Below, one piece after another: positions 9,376-18,525 of a DNA stretch of 64,000 bases (the stretch's first letter is position 1; every line of letters begins with the position of its first letter). The stretch comes from Saccharospirillum sp. MSK14-1. GTDB taxonomy: Bacteria; Pseudomonadota; Gammaproteobacteria; Pseudomonadales; Natronospirillaceae. The stretch covers positions 1,178,001-1,242,000 of the forward strand of contig NZ_MIES01000033.1 of the NCBI RefSeq assembly GCF_003054965.1. Direction: 5' to 3'. Under the pieces are notes generated by a model. It was not told where the DNA came from. It searched no databases and saw only the letters and a list, made by a program, of their open reading frames with translations. Both the position numbers and the translations under genes were made by a program.

Positions 9376-10803
9376 TTACCGTCTTGCCTGAGCATTACCG
9401 GCACGGCGGCTGCGCCCGCCGGGTTTGGCCAGAGGCCGCCCTTTTTGCAGGCTGCCACCACCGCCAGCATTGGGGTTTTCCTGCGCGACCGGCAACATCT
9501 GTTGCATCTGTGTCAGACTTTCTTCATACCCCACCCGTTCACCCAGCCCTTGTTGCAGAAAACCGGTGACGCGCGGGTACAGTGCAATGGCTTCATCAAT
9601 CGATTGATCCGACCCGGGTGTATAAGCACCGATGGAAATCAGATCGCGGTTTTGCTGATAGCGCGCCCAGATCTGTTTGATCTTTTGCGCCTGTTTAAAA
9701 TGGGCGTCGTTCACCACCTGAGACATCGCCCGGCTGATGCTTTGTTCAATATCGATGGCCGGGTAGTGGCCTTCTTCCGCCAAACGCCGGTTCAACACAA
9801 AGTGACCATCGAGAATGGCACGCGAGGAATCGGCCACCGGATCCTGCTGATCATCGCCTTCGGTCAGTACGGTGTAGAAAGCGGTGATCGAACCGCCCCC
9901 GGCTTCGGCGTTACCGGCCCGCTCCACCAATTGCGGGACACGAGCAAACACTGAGGGTGGATAACCTTTGGTCGCTGGTGGCTCACCAATGGCCAGCGCA
10001 ATTTCACGCTGTGCCTGGGCATAACGCGTCAACGAATCCATCAGCATCAGTACATTCTTGCCCTGAGCGCGGAAATATTCGGCAATGGCGGTGGTGTATT
10101 GGGCCGCGCGCAAACGCAGCAAAGGGGCATCATCAGCGGGCGATGCCACCACGACCGACCGTGCCAAGCCTTCGTCACCCAGAATGTCTTCAATAAACTC
10201 TTTCACTTCCCGGCCGCGCTCGCCGATCAGGCCGACAATGGTAATGTCAGCGGTGGTAAAGCGGGTCATCATGCCCAGCAACATGGATTTACCAACACCG
10301 GAGCCGGCAAACAAACCCAGACGCTGACCACGGCCCACGGTTAATACGGAGTTGATGGCACGAATACCCACATCGAGCGGTTCACGAATCGGCTGACGAT
10401 GCAGCGGGTTGATGGTTTCGCCGTTGAGATTCTGGCGCACACGACAGCCAATAGGCCCTTTGCCGTCAATCGGCTCACCAAAGCCATTGACCACCCGGCC
10501 GAGCAATTCTTCGCCAATCACCAGCTCGCTGGCGGTTTCTACCGGTACCACACGCGCACCGGCACGCAACCCACTGATGGGCTGCACCGGCATTAAGAAG
10601 GCTTTGTCGTCCTGAAAACCCACCACTTCGGCTTCGATGCAATTGCCGCGATCAATCACCTGGCAGCGTTCGCCAACGGTGGCATTCAAGCCAATGGCTT
10701 CGAGTGTCAGACCCACCATGCGCGTCAGCCGCCCTTCGACAATGACCGGCGCCTCTTCGGGTAACCAGCGTTGGCAGTCGTTCAGGTAATCAGCGAGGCT
10801 CAT
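9376..10803 (-). CDS. fliI: Flagellum-specific export ATPase FliI
   Basis: This 475-aa cytoplasmic ATPase energises flagellar protein export. The Walker A motif AGSGVGKS is at residues 166-173; family markers [10 protein letters not shown] and the Walker B region [15 protein letters not shown] follow. The C-terminus has a short glycine- and arginine-rich basic tail (about the last 28 residues, [17 protein letters not shown] onward) beyond the usual end. The start overlaps the fliH stop by 14 bp. Confidence 0.97.
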   Translation of the reverse strand: MSLADYLNDCQRWLPEEAPVIVEGRLTRMVGLTLEAIGLNATVGERCQVIDRGNCIEAEVVGFQDDKAFLMPVQPISGLRAGARVVPVETASELVIGEELLGRVVNGFGEPIDGKGPIGCRVRQNLNGETINPLHRQPIREPLDVGIRAINSVLTVGRGQRLGLFAGSGVGKSMLLGMMTRFTTADITIVGLIGERGREVKEFIEDILGDEGLARSVVVASPADDAPLLRLRAAQYTTAIAEYFRAQGKNVLMLMDSLTRYAQAQREIALAIGEPPATKGYPPSVFARVPQLVERAGNAEAGGGSITAFYTVLTEGDDQQDPVADSSRAILDGHFVLNRRLAEEGHYPAIDIEQSISRAMSQVVNDAHFKQAQKIKQIWARYQQNRDLISIGAYTPGSDQSIDEAIALYPRVTGFLQQGLGERVGYEESLTQMQQMLPVAQENPNAGGGGSLQKGRPLAKPGGRSRRAGNAQARR

Positions 10804-11968
10804 CGTCTTGCGGCTCTTGGGAATCAGTAGAGGAATTCAGTTCGTTCTCAGGCGGTTCGGCGTCGTCCGTGCTGGCAGGCTCAGGTGGCGGCTCAGCTGG
10901 GTCGATCTCGGCGCTGGACTCGTCTTCGGTTACAGCCGAAGCATCGGCTTCTTGCTGAGTCGGGTCAGCCGCCGCCTCATGCTGCGACGATGTATCGCTC
11001 TGCGCTGCGTCTGCTTCCGCGTAATCCGTTGCACGGGCATCGGCTTTAGGTTCCGTGCTGGTCGAAGGGGCACCGGCCGATTCGCTGAGAATTTCCTGCG
11101 GCTGATCGTCGGCACTCAATGGCTCGTCCATTCCCTCAGCGTTGGCTTCGGGTAATGACCAGGGTTGGCTCAATTCTTCCAAACGGTCGGACAAGCCCGC
11201 CTGCGCCAAAAGGTTACTGACCTGTTGGCGAAAACGATGCTCCAAGCTGTAATCGACATAACTGAAACGACTGCGAACCCGGCACCCACCGCGATTCAAT
11301 TGCGCATCCGCCTGCAATGTCCAGTGACTGTCGGCAATGGTTTCAACCAGCGCCAGATCGTCGGGGTGCAATTCAATGGTGAGTCGCTCATCGGCGTTGG
11401 GTAATGCCTGAATGGCGCTGTGCACCAGCGCTTGAATGTGGTCGGGTTTTAACGCCATTTCGGCGTCGAACAGATTGCGCGCCAGACGCACGGCCAACGC
11501 CGTCAAGCCTTCACGCAAGGCCGCTTCCTGTTTCGGCAGCAAGCCCTGCAATTGATCCAGCACCGCTTTCAGTGGTGCCAGTTCCTGATCCAGTCGGTTT
11601 TGCTCGGCTTTTAATGCGGCGTCAAAACCGGCTTGTTCCCCCACACCACGACCAACCTGTTCACCGGCCTCGTAACCTTGCTGGTGCCCGGCTTTATGAC
11701 CTTCCTGCTGGCCTTGTTTCATGCCTTGCTGATAGCCGGATTCAAAACCTTCGTTAAAGGCGTCATCGTGAATCTGGCGGATTTCTTCAGCGGTCGGTGG
11801 CTGAATGTCGACGCTTTCGACGTCTTCGGTCACGGTGGCGATCGGTTTGGGCCGATCGTCGATCAGATTACCCTGGGCATCCCAGCGCGGCAGTCGATAG
11901 GTTTCCACGTCCAGATCGGTATTGTTCTCATCTGGATGCAACGGCGGTTTATTCATCGATGGCGCCAT
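10790..11968 (-). CDS. fliH: Flagellar assembly protein FliH with acidic C-terminal extension
   Basis: FliH binds FliI and anchors it to the C-ring. The central part is typical: a glycine-rich heptad region with repeated QG and AG ([20 protein letters not shown], about residues 72-115) and the conserved FliH/YscL domain (about 140-265). The protein is 392 aa, well over the usual 230-280. The excess is a tail of about 115 residues made almost only of Asp, Glu, Ala, Ser, Pro and Thr. The gene lies 36 bp after fliG and overlaps fliI by 14 bp. Confidence 0.93.
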   Translation of the reverse strand: MAPSMNKPPLHPDENNTDLDVETYRLPRWDAQGNLIDDRPKPIATVTEDVESVDIQPPTAEEIRQIHDDAFNEGFESGYQQGMKQGQQEGHKAGHQQGYEAGEQVGRGVGEQAGFDAALKAEQNRLDQELAPLKAVLDQLQGLLPKQEAALREGLTALAVRLARNLFDAEMALKPDHIQALVHSAIQALPNADERLTIELHPDDLALVETIADSHWTLQADAQLNRGGCRVRSRFSYVDYSLEHRFRQQVSNLLAQAGLSDRLEELSQPWSLPEANAEGMDEPLSADDQPQEILSESAGAPSTSTEPKADARATDYAEADAAQSDTSSQHEAAADPTQQEADASAVTEDESSAEIDPAEPPPEPASTDDAEPPENELNSSTDSQEPQDDEPR

Positions 11969-12004
11969 AACCTACAACTCCCCTGGCGGCGGCCGAGCAC
12001 GACC

Positions 12005-13066
12005 TCACACCATGGCCTCGCCACCGCTGCCGCCCAGTGCAATCTCGCCGGAATCGGACATGCGACGGGCGATGTTGAGAATTTCTTTCTGTGCCACTTC
12101 CACATCGCTGAGTTTGACCGGACCCATGGCGTCCATATCGTCGCGCAGAATTTCGGCGGCACGCTTGGACATATTGCCGAGCATTTTTTCCTGCAGTTTC
12201 TGATCGGAACCGCGCAAGGCCACCTTGAGCAAATCGGTCGGCACTTCGCGCAGCAACATCTGAATACCGCGGTCGTCGATGTCGGACAGGTTTTCGAACA
12301 CGAACATAAGGTCGGCAATTTCCGCCGCCAGATCTTCGTCGACGGTTTTGATGCCGTCCATGATTTCGGCTTCGACGCTGGACTCGAGGAAGTTCATGAT
12401 CTCGGCCGCTGTCTTCACGCCGCCCAACGACTGAGCCTGAGCACCGGCGCTGGAAGAGAATTGTTTTTCCAAAATGGAGTTCAACTCCTGCAAAGCGATT
12501 GGCTGGACCGTTTCCAGTGCCGCCACACGCATGACGATATCCAAACGCACCTTCTCGCTGAATTGTGCGAGAATTTCCGCCGACTGATCCGGCTCCAGAT
12601 AAGCAATCACAATGGCCTGAATCTGCGGGTGTTCGTTGCGGATGATGTCGGCCACGGCACGCGGCTCCATCCACTTCAGCGTATCCAGGCCGGTGGTGTT
12701 ACCACCGAGCAGAATACGGTCGATCAGACCGGTTGCCTTGTCGGCACCCAGGGCCTGAGTGAGCATGTTACGAATGTAATCATTGGCGCCAATACCGAGA
12801 CTGGTTTGACCCCCGACTTCTTCCAGGAACAGGCGCACGGCCCCTTCCAACTGTTCTTGGCGCACTTCCGAGAGACCGGACATGGCGGTACCGACACGCT
12901 GAACCTCTTTCGGCCCGAGATGTTTGAGCACCTCAGCCGCGTCGGCCTCACCGACACTCATCAGCAGGATCGCCGCCCGGTTCAGCCAACTGATGCCGTC
13001 GAGCGCCTTCGTGGCGTCTTCTTCGGCGCCCTGGGGCACCGGCAAATTGGGATTCTGCTCAGTCAT
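12005..13066 (-). CDS. fliG: Flagellar motor switch protein FliG
   Basis: This 353-aa C-ring protein transmits stator torque to the rotor. The middle-domain EHPQ motif (RNEHPQIQAIVIAYL) and the charged C-terminal torque helix region (MFVFENLSDIDDRGIQMLLREV) are intact. Its length is slightly above the usual 331-340 aa, due to an N-terminal extension of about 20 residues. The start overlaps the end of fliF by 8 bp. Confidence 0.97.
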   Translation of the reverse strand: MTEQNPNLPVPQGAEEDATKALDGISWLNRAAILLMSVGEADAAEVLKHLGPKEVQRVGTAMSGLSEVRQEQLEGAVRLFLEEVGGQTSLGIGANDYIRNMLTQALGADKATGLIDRILLGGNTTGLDTLKWMEPRAVADIIRNEHPQIQAIVIAYLEPDQSAEILAQFSEKVRLDIVMRVAALETVQPIALQELNSILEKQFSSSAGAQAQSLGGVKTAAEIMNFLESSVEAEIMDGIKTVDEDLAAEIADLMFVFENLSDIDDRGIQMLLREVPTDLLKVALRGSDQKLQEKMLGNMSKRAAEILRDDMDAMGPVKLSDVEVAQKEILNIARRMSDSGEIALGGSGGEAMV

Positions 13067-14855
13067 TGCTCATGATCCAACGTTTCAGTACCAGTGCCAC
13101 CCGGCCCGGGTCTTCAGCGATCAGGCCGCGCAAGGCGTCCAACTGCCGTTCAAACTGTTCCGACGGACCTGGCAGCGCGTATTCGTCGGCGGTGCTCAGC
13201 GTTACCTTATCGTCGGTGATGGAATCCTCATCGACATCCAGCGACGCCAGATCATCCTCTTCCTCGTCTTCCTCACCACGGCTCAGCAAGGAGCGCAGTG
13301 CCGGCCTCAGTATGCCGAACACCAGAATCAGAACAAAGAGGCCAGCCAATATCTGTTTGGCAATCTCCCAGAACCAAGGCTGGGTGTACCAAGGCGAATC
13401 TTCCACCGCATCGCCCACGCCGCGGAAACCGGAGTTGACGATGTTGACGCTGTCGCCACGGCTGGGGTCGAAACCGACCGCATCCTGAACCAATAAGCGC
13501 AACTGCTGCAGATCTTCTTCGGTCCAGTTCTCGCGCTCCAGCTCGCCGGTTTCCGGGTTGGTGCTGACCAAATCATCGACCACCACAGCAACCGTCAGAC
13601 GACGCATCCGGCCTTGCTGGAACTGAGTGTAGCTCAGGGTGCGGTCAACTTCGTAGTTGCGCGTGGCTTCGTTCCGCGTGGTCGACGGCGGCGGCGTGTT
13701 GTTCTGCGCTTCCGGGTCGACTTCTTCCGGCGCTTCTGCCGCGCCCGGAGGCTGGTTCGTCAGCGCGCCCGGAATACCGCCTTCCGGCTCGCCGATGCGT
13801 TCTTCTTCGATGGTCTGCTCTGACCGCAGTGCAATCAGGTCCGGGTTGTACAGCTCTTCCGCCTGCTCGACCTGAGTAAAGTCGATATCGGCGTTCACTT
13901 CGGCGCGGAAATTATCGCGACCGACCACCGGGCCCAGAATGGAGTTAATCTGGTTCAGCAGGTTGTCTTCGACCCGCTGGGTGTACTGGAACTGCCGATC
14001 GGTGAGTTCTTCCTCGGGATTCTCAGTCTGCGCCGACAACAACTGGCCGCGCTGATCGACCACCGAAACACTTTCGGGCTTCAATTCAGGAATGGAGGTG
14101 GCAACCAGGTTACGAATGGCGCGAATCGAATCGATGTCCATGTCCGCGCCTGCGTGCAACTCAGTAAATACTGAGGCCGTCGGCTGACGACGGTCGCGAA
14201 TAAAGACCGACCGTTCGGGAATGGCCAGATGCACGCGCGCAGCCCGCACCTGATTCATCGAGGCAATGGTACGCGCCAGTTCGCCTTCGAGCGCACGCAT
14301 GTAGCGAGCGTTTTCCATAAACTGAGAGGTGCCGAGCGGCTGATCCTGATCAAGCAGTTCATAACCGACGGTCTGATCGTTCGACAAGCCGGCACCGGCA
14401 ATGGCCAAGCGCGCCCGGTGCAGGTCATCCTGGCGGACCAGAATGACGCCACTGGCGGGGTCGATATCGAAGTTCACTTTTTCGTTCTGCAACACCTGAA
14501 TGACATCGGCCGCTGCATAGGTGTTGGTGGAATTCATCAAGGGGTGATAGGTCTCACGCTGTGACCAGAGCACGACGCCCAAACCCAAAGCAATACTGGC
14601 CGCCAGACCAACCAGCAGGCCGAACTGCCGCATCATGGTCAGGCGATTGAAACCCGCCACCAGAGGATGCATGCGCTTAAGCGCCGAGGGTTCCTTGTCG
14701 ACCAGATCGGGACTGTCGCTGCTGCCAGCACCGGTTGTGGCAACCGCACGGCTGCTGGAACCGGTATCGTCAGCCGTGGCTGGCAATCCGCTTTGGGCGT
14801 TGTTATCGCTGTCGTCGGAAGAATTACCGGCTGCAGCTGGGACGTTCTCTGTCAT
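13059..14855 (-). CDS. fliF: Flagellar MS-ring protein FliF
   Basis: This 598-aa inner-membrane protein forms the MS ring. Two transmembrane helices flank the periplasmic part: the first near residues 78-100 (FGLLVGLAASIALGLGVVLW) and the second near 508-530 (ILAGLFVLILVFGILRPAL). Between them are ring-building motifs, including SQFMENARYMRALEGELART. The C-terminal tail (VALVLKRWIMSND) is the FliG-binding segment. A Ser/Asp/Ala-rich cytoplasmic N-terminus of about 70 residues precedes the first helix. It is coupled to fliG by overlap. Confidence 0.97.
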   Translation of the reverse strand: MTENVPAAAGNSSDDSDNNAQSGLPATADDTGSSSRAVATTGAGSSDSPDLVDKEPSALKRMHPLVAGFNRLTMMRQFGLLVGLAASIALGLGVVLWSQRETYHPLMNSTNTYAAADVIQVLQNEKVNFDIDPASGVILVRQDDLHRARLAIAGAGLSNDQTVGYELLDQDQPLGTSQFMENARYMRALEGELARTIASMNQVRAARVHLAIPERSVFIRDRRQPTASVFTELHAGADMDIDSIRAIRNLVATSIPELKPESVSVVDQRGQLLSAQTENPEEELTDRQFQYTQRVEDNLLNQINSILGPVVGRDNFRAEVNADIDFTQVEQAEELYNPDLIALRSEQTIEEERIGEPEGGIPGALTNQPPGAAEAPEEVDPEAQNNTPPPSTTRNEATRNYEVDRTLSYTQFQQGRMRRLTVAVVVDDLVSTNPETGELERENWTEEDLQQLRLLVQDAVGFDPSRGDSVNIVNSGFRGVGDAVEDSPWYTQPWFWEIAKQILAGLFVLILVFGILRPALRSLLSRGEEDEEEDDLASLDVDEDSITDDKVTLSTADEYALPGPSEQFERQLDALRGLIAEDPGRVALVLKRWIMSND

Positions 14856-14910
14856 GGTCTCGCTTCACTCTTCAGCACCGGTATTCCCGGCGTGCTGACA
14901 CCCATCGGCA

Positions 14911-15372
14911 TCAGATCGGCATGTTCATGATTTCCTTATAAGCCTCGACCATCTTGTTACGAACCTGAGTCATGGCTTGAAAGGAAACACTGGATTTTTG
15001 TAAGGCGATCATCACTTCGGGCAAGTCGACTTCCGGGTCGCCCTGCTCGTAACGCGTGGCAATTTCACTGGCCGCCATCTGAGTGTCGTTAACGGTATCG
15101 ACGGCCGATTTGAACATCTCACCGAAGGACGGCACATCGCCCATCGGTGGCATACCCTCGGCTTCGTTAATGCCACCGGGCGTTTGTGCGGGAGGAAGAT
15201 TGAGTTCGGCTTCCGGACGAATGGGACCGGACTGATTACGCACCTGCTGCATCTGCTGCTCGAACGACGGTCCTTGCAGCGGTTGCTCCATGGCCGGACG
15301 TGGCACTTGCATCTGCTCACGGATGGAGCGCATTTGCCCAAGTACGTTTTGAATGTCGGCTCGATCAGTCAT
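14911..15372 (-). CDS. fliE: Flagellar hook-basal body complex protein FliE
   Basis: FliE joins the MS ring to the rod and export gate. The C-terminal half is typical (FKSAVDTVNDTQMAASEIA, ALQKSSVSFQAMTQVRNKMVEAYKEIMNMPI). I chose the ATG at 15372 (MTDRADIQNV), preceded by a GAGGGA site; an earlier in-frame ATG at 15492 has no such support. At 153 aa it is longer than the usual 104-110 aa, owing to a Gln/Pro-rich N-terminal region. A sigma-54-like site lies upstream. Confidence 0.93.
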   Translation of the reverse strand: MTDRADIQNVLGQMRSIREQMQVPRPAMEQPLQGPSFEQQMQQVRNQSGPIRPEAELNLPPAQTPGGINEAEGMPPMGDVPSFGEMFKSAVDTVNDTQMAASEIATRYEQGDPEVDLPEVMIALQKSSVSFQAMTQVRNKMVEAYKEIMNMPI

Positions 15373-15537
15373 CTGCCTATCCCTCTTCCCTCTGACACTT
15401 TGCTTTTGAAAAACATCTTGGTTTAAAAACAGAGTGTCAAAAATTCGCTGCTGCGGTATGCACCAGGCTGTCTGCCTCTGGGCAAGCGACAAAAAACAGT
15501 CACTTTCGTCGTCTATACGCCCGCTATACAGTGATTG

Positions 15538-15553
15538 AGCAAAGGGCGGGCCA
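15538..15553 (-). promoter_or_regulatory. Candidate sigma-54 promoter of fliE operon
   Basis: Read on the minus strand the site is TGGCCC-GCCCT-TTGCT. It keeps the -24 GG and -12 GC with correct spacing and has one mismatch in the -24 element. It would give a leader of about 150 nt before fliE. The fliE operon is sigma-54/FleQ dependent in Pseudomonas, which fits. Confidence 0.55.
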
Positions 15554-15559
15554 ACTTTT

Positions 15560-15599
15560 GCCGGCGGCGGGATTTTTCCGGTTATCCCCTGCCGCCGGC
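15560..15599 (-). terminator. Strong stem-loop between fleR and fliE
   Basis: The arms GCCGGCGGC and GCCGCCGGC form a perfect 9-bp GC stem, extended by GGGAT/ATCCC with a bulge. It starts 6 bp after the fleR stop. No T-run follows, so it may be a factor-dependent terminator or an mRNA 3' end stabiliser rather than a classical intrinsic terminator. Confidence 0.5.
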
Positions 15600-15605
15600 C
15601 GCCGG

Positions 15606-17009
15606 TTAGCGAATACCGGCGATGGCTCCGTCCACGTCCATGCCCAGCTCACGCATGCGCGCCAGCTTGTAACGCAAGGTTCGCGCTGAAATACCCAGCT
15701 TATCGGCCGCTTTATTTTTGCGACCGCCGGTCACGCGCAACGCGTTCAAGATCAGTTCGAATTCGTGGTGTTTTAAATCGCGATGGATGCCATCGTTATT
15801 GTCTTCATCAAGCATCACCTCCTGCGGCGCTTCGGCCGATTCGACACGCGCATGGGTCATCATCGGACGACGCGATTCGAAGTCGATCAGGTGTTCGCCA
15901 TCCAGGCCCAGATCCTGAGACGTCACCCATTGGCCGCTTTGCAAAATCAAAGCGCGCTGCAAGGCGTTGTCGAGTTCGCGGATGTTGCCCGGCCAGTCGT
16001 AACTGAGAATGCGATCGCGCGCGGAATCATCCAGCGCCACCTTGCCTTTGTGCATCTTGCGCGCGTGCTGCGACAACAGGTGTTCCGCCAGCGGCAGCAA
16101 ATCGCCACGACGGGCACGCAATGGTTGCCATTGCAGCGGGAAAACGTTCAGACGGTAGTACAGATCTTCACGGAAACGACCGGCGCGGACTTCTTCTAAC
16201 AGATCGCGGTTGGTCGTCGCCAGCACCCGTACATCCAAGGCGATGGTGCGGCGGCCGCCGATGCGTTCCACTTCGCGCTCCTGCAGGACGCGCAATAATT
16301 TGGCTTGCAGCCCCAAATCCATTTCGGAAATTTCATCGAGTAAAATGGTGCCGCCGTTGGCCTGCTCGAATTTACCAGCCTGACTTTGAATGGCACCGGT
16401 AAAGGCCCCTTTCTCATGTCCAAACAAGGTGGCCTCAAGCATATTTTCCGGAATGGCCGCGCAATTAATGGCGACAAACGCTTCGCTCGCGCGCGCCGAT
16501 TGCTGATGAATAAACCGCGCCAGCACTTCTTTACCGGTACCGCTTTCACCGCTGATTAAAATGGTGGAATCGGTGGCCGCCACTTTGCGCGCCAGTGTCA
16601 AAACCTGCTGACTGGCGGGCTCGACCGCAATGGGATCGTCCTGCGCGGTCACTGCGACCTGGCCATGGCGTTCAATCAAATCGATCAACTGATCCGGCTC
16701 AAACGGCTTAACCAGATAATCAACCGCTCCGGCTTGCATGGCGGCGACGGCTTTATCGACCGCCGCATAAGCGGTGATCAACAGCATGGGTAAATCGGCA
16801 TGATGGGTGCGCACATAGTCGAGCAACTGATGGCCATCCATGCCCGGCATGTTGACATCGCTGACGATGAAATCGACCGATTGCTCTTTCAAGCGAGCGA
16901 CCGCTGCTTCGCCACAATCGGCTTCGATCACGTCATAGTCCGATAACTTCAACGTGTCGCTCACCGCTTCACGCAAGTTGGCATCATCTTCTACGATCAA
17001 AATATTCAT
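15606..17009 (-). CDS. fleR: Sigma-54-dependent flagellar response regulator FleR
   Basis: This 467-aa NtrC-type activator is the partner of FleS and drives mid-class flagellar genes. It has a receiver domain with phospho-acceptor Asp51, an AAA+ domain with Walker A GESGTGKE and an intact GAFTGA loop for sigma-54 contact, and a C-terminal Fis-type helix-turn-helix ([20 protein letters not shown]). It follows fleS by 26 bp. It is equivalent to Vibrio FlrC. Confidence 0.95.
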   Translation of the reverse strand: MNILIVEDDANLREAVSDTLKLSDYDVIEADCGEAAVARLKEQSVDFIVSDVNMPGMDGHQLLDYVRTHHADLPMLLITAYAAVDKAVAAMQAGAVDYLVKPFEPDQLIDLIERHGQVAVTAQDDPIAVEPASQQVLTLARKVAATDSTILISGESGTGKEVLARFIHQQSARASEAFVAINCAAIPENMLEATLFGHEKGAFTGAIQSQAGKFEQANGGTILLDEISEMDLGLQAKLLRVLQEREVERIGGRRTIALDVRVLATTNRDLLEEVRAGRFREDLYYRLNVFPLQWQPLRARRGDLLPLAEHLLSQHARKMHKGKVALDDSARDRILSYDWPGNIRELDNALQRALILQSGQWVTSQDLGLDGEHLIDFESRRPMMTHARVESAEAPQEVMLDEDNNDGIHRDLKHHEFELILNALRVTGGRKNKAADKLGISARTLRYKLARMRELGMDVDGAIAGIR

Positions 17010-17035
17010 GATGGTCTTTCTCCTAAACGACGCCT

Positions 17036-18244
17036 TCAGCGCTCGGCCCTAACGGGCAGGTTCAGGTGCACGACAGTGCCCTTGCCAGGCTGGCTGTCGA
17101 TCTCGAAATCGCCCTGATGGGCACGGATAACGGCCATAACAACGGGAATACCGAGTCCGGTGCCATGGCTTTTAGTGGTGAAAAAAGGTTCGCGAATTTG
17201 CGCCAGGGTATCTTCGTCCATACCTGGTCCCTGATCGCGGATGGTTAACCGCAACCGGTCGCCAGTGCGCTGCGCAGCGATGGCAATATCGGGATTATTC
17301 GGGCTGGCTTCGAAGGCGTTATTGATCAGATTGCACAACGCGCTGACCAGCGCATCTTTCTGACATTGCAATTCCACATCCGCGGCATAGTTTTGCCAGT
17401 GCAAGGCGTCGGGATATTGCTCTGTGCGGGCTGACAAATTGTCGGCCATGACCGAGAACAACTCGCCAACGGTCAGCCGATGCACCAACTGACATTCGCC
17501 TTTAACAAATATCAGCATGTCCTGAACTTGTTGTTCGAGGTGATGCAGACGACCGATGAGCTTGTCGACAAACTGGCCACGCACATCATCACTGACGCGC
17601 GGGTTTTTTAAGTTGGAGGCGTACAACATGGCAGCCGACAAGGGTGTGCGGATCTGATGCGCCAAGGAGGCCACCATTCGCCCCATCGCTGTCAGCCGTT
17701 CGTGGCGAGACAACTTAGCCTGCAACGCACGCGTTTGTGTTTGGTCGCTGAGCAAAATCAGCTGACCGGAATTATCCAGCGCACAGGTTTCAATACTGAC
17801 CAGACGACCATCGACCAACGAAATTTCATGGCCATCGTTTTGCCGTGGTTTAAACGTCTGACGAATGATCCGACCCCAGGGTACGCCCACCAGTTCCGGC
17901 AATCGTTCACTGACCAGCAGCGACTGGGCCGCCGGATTCACCCGTCGCACAATGCCGGTGTTATCCACTACCACCACACCGGCGGGTAACAGATTCAGCA
18001 AGCTTTCCAACTGATCGGCCAGGCGCTCTTTTTCACTGAGCTCCTGCATGCGTTGCTCACTGACCGAGGCCAATTCACCACTGAGCTCCAGTACCCGACT
18101 TTCCAGCAATTCGTAACTTTCGGTCAGCTGCTCCGACATTTGGGTAAAGGTCACGAAGGCCTGTTGCAGATCGGCAAGCGAACGATCCCGCATCGCTTCC
18201 GGTGCTGGCTTCTGCATCAAGCTGTCAAATTCGGGCGCGCCCAT
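17036..18244 (-). CDS. fleS: Flagellar sensor histidine kinase FleS
   Basis: This soluble PAS-containing histidine kinase phosphorylates FleR. Order: N-terminal coiled coil, PAS domain (about residues 80-170), H-box with His196 (VASLAHQIRTPLSAAM), then ATPase boxes NNAFEASP, DQGPGMDE and GTGLGIPVV. There is no transmembrane helix, as in P. aeruginosa FleS. I chose the ATG at 18244 (402 aa) because its GGGAG site lies 6 nt upstream; a GTG at 18256 overlaps that site and is unlikely. Equivalent to Vibrio FlrB. Confidence 0.95.
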   Translation of the reverse strand: MGAPEFDSLMQKPAPEAMRDRSLADLQQAFVTFTQMSEQLTESYELLESRVLELSGELASVSEQRMQELSEKERLADQLESLLNLLPAGVVVVDNTGIVRRVNPAAQSLLVSERLPELVGVPWGRIIRQTFKPRQNDGHEISLVDGRLVSIETCALDNSGQLILLSDQTQTRALQAKLSRHERLTAMGRMVASLAHQIRTPLSAAMLYASNLKNPRVSDDVRGQFVDKLIGRLHHLEQQVQDMLIFVKGECQLVHRLTVGELFSVMADNLSARTEQYPDALHWQNYAADVELQCQKDALVSALCNLINNAFEASPNNPDIAIAAQRTGDRLRLTIRDQGPGMDEDTLAQIREPFFTTKSHGTGLGIPVVMAVIRAHQGDFEIDSQPGKGTVVHLNLPVRAER

Positions 18245-18297
18245 GAATACTCCCACTGACCATTTATTGGCACTATTTCGTCTCTGGGAGGGGCTAC

Positions 18298-18313
18298 TGC
18301 AAAGGTGGTGCCA
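18298..18313 (-). promoter_or_regulatory. Sigma-54 promoter of fleSR
   Basis: On the minus strand the site reads TGGCAC-CACCT-TTGCA, a perfect match to the sigma-54 consensus at correct spacing. Expected transcription start is near 18287, about 43 nt before the fleS start. fleSR is a FleQ/sigma-54 target in Pseudomonas. Confidence 0.87.
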
Positions 18314-18487
18314 AAAGCGGCAAAGTCTGGCCGCACCTGGGCTACCAGCGGGATTTCAGGCGGAAATCATCCATCGGCGGCAATGTCTTGACGGATTTTG
18401 ACCGGCTTTTTATCAACGTCAGGCAACGCTTGATAAGCGATCAGAAAAGCATAACCAGGCTGGCACTGGGGAATGGATCTCGGAGGG

Positions 18488-18519
18488 AAAACCGCCTGGC
18501 GCAGAACCGCACCAGGCGG
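18488..18519 (-). terminator. Rho-independent terminator of fleQ
   Basis: On the minus strand CCGCCTGGTGC and GCGCCAGGCGG pair as an 11-bp stem (one G-T pair) with loop GGTTCT, followed by TTTT. It begins 6 bp after the fleQ stop and separates fleQ from fleSR. Confidence 0.82.
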
Positions 18520-18525
18520 AGTCAA

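Noticed and set aside
11633-13075. Open frame of about 480 codons on the plus strand opposite fliH and fliG
   Set aside because: Antisense shadow of GC-rich coding sequence; spans two certain genes and their junction and shows no domain.
15431-15455. TGACAC-type -24 element close to fliE
   Set aside because: The expected -12 position reads TTTTA with no GC; the site at 15538-15553 is better.
18245-18256. GTG start of fleS four codons upstream of the chosen ATG
   Set aside because: This GTG forms part of the ribosome-binding site (GTGGGAG) of the downstream ATG.
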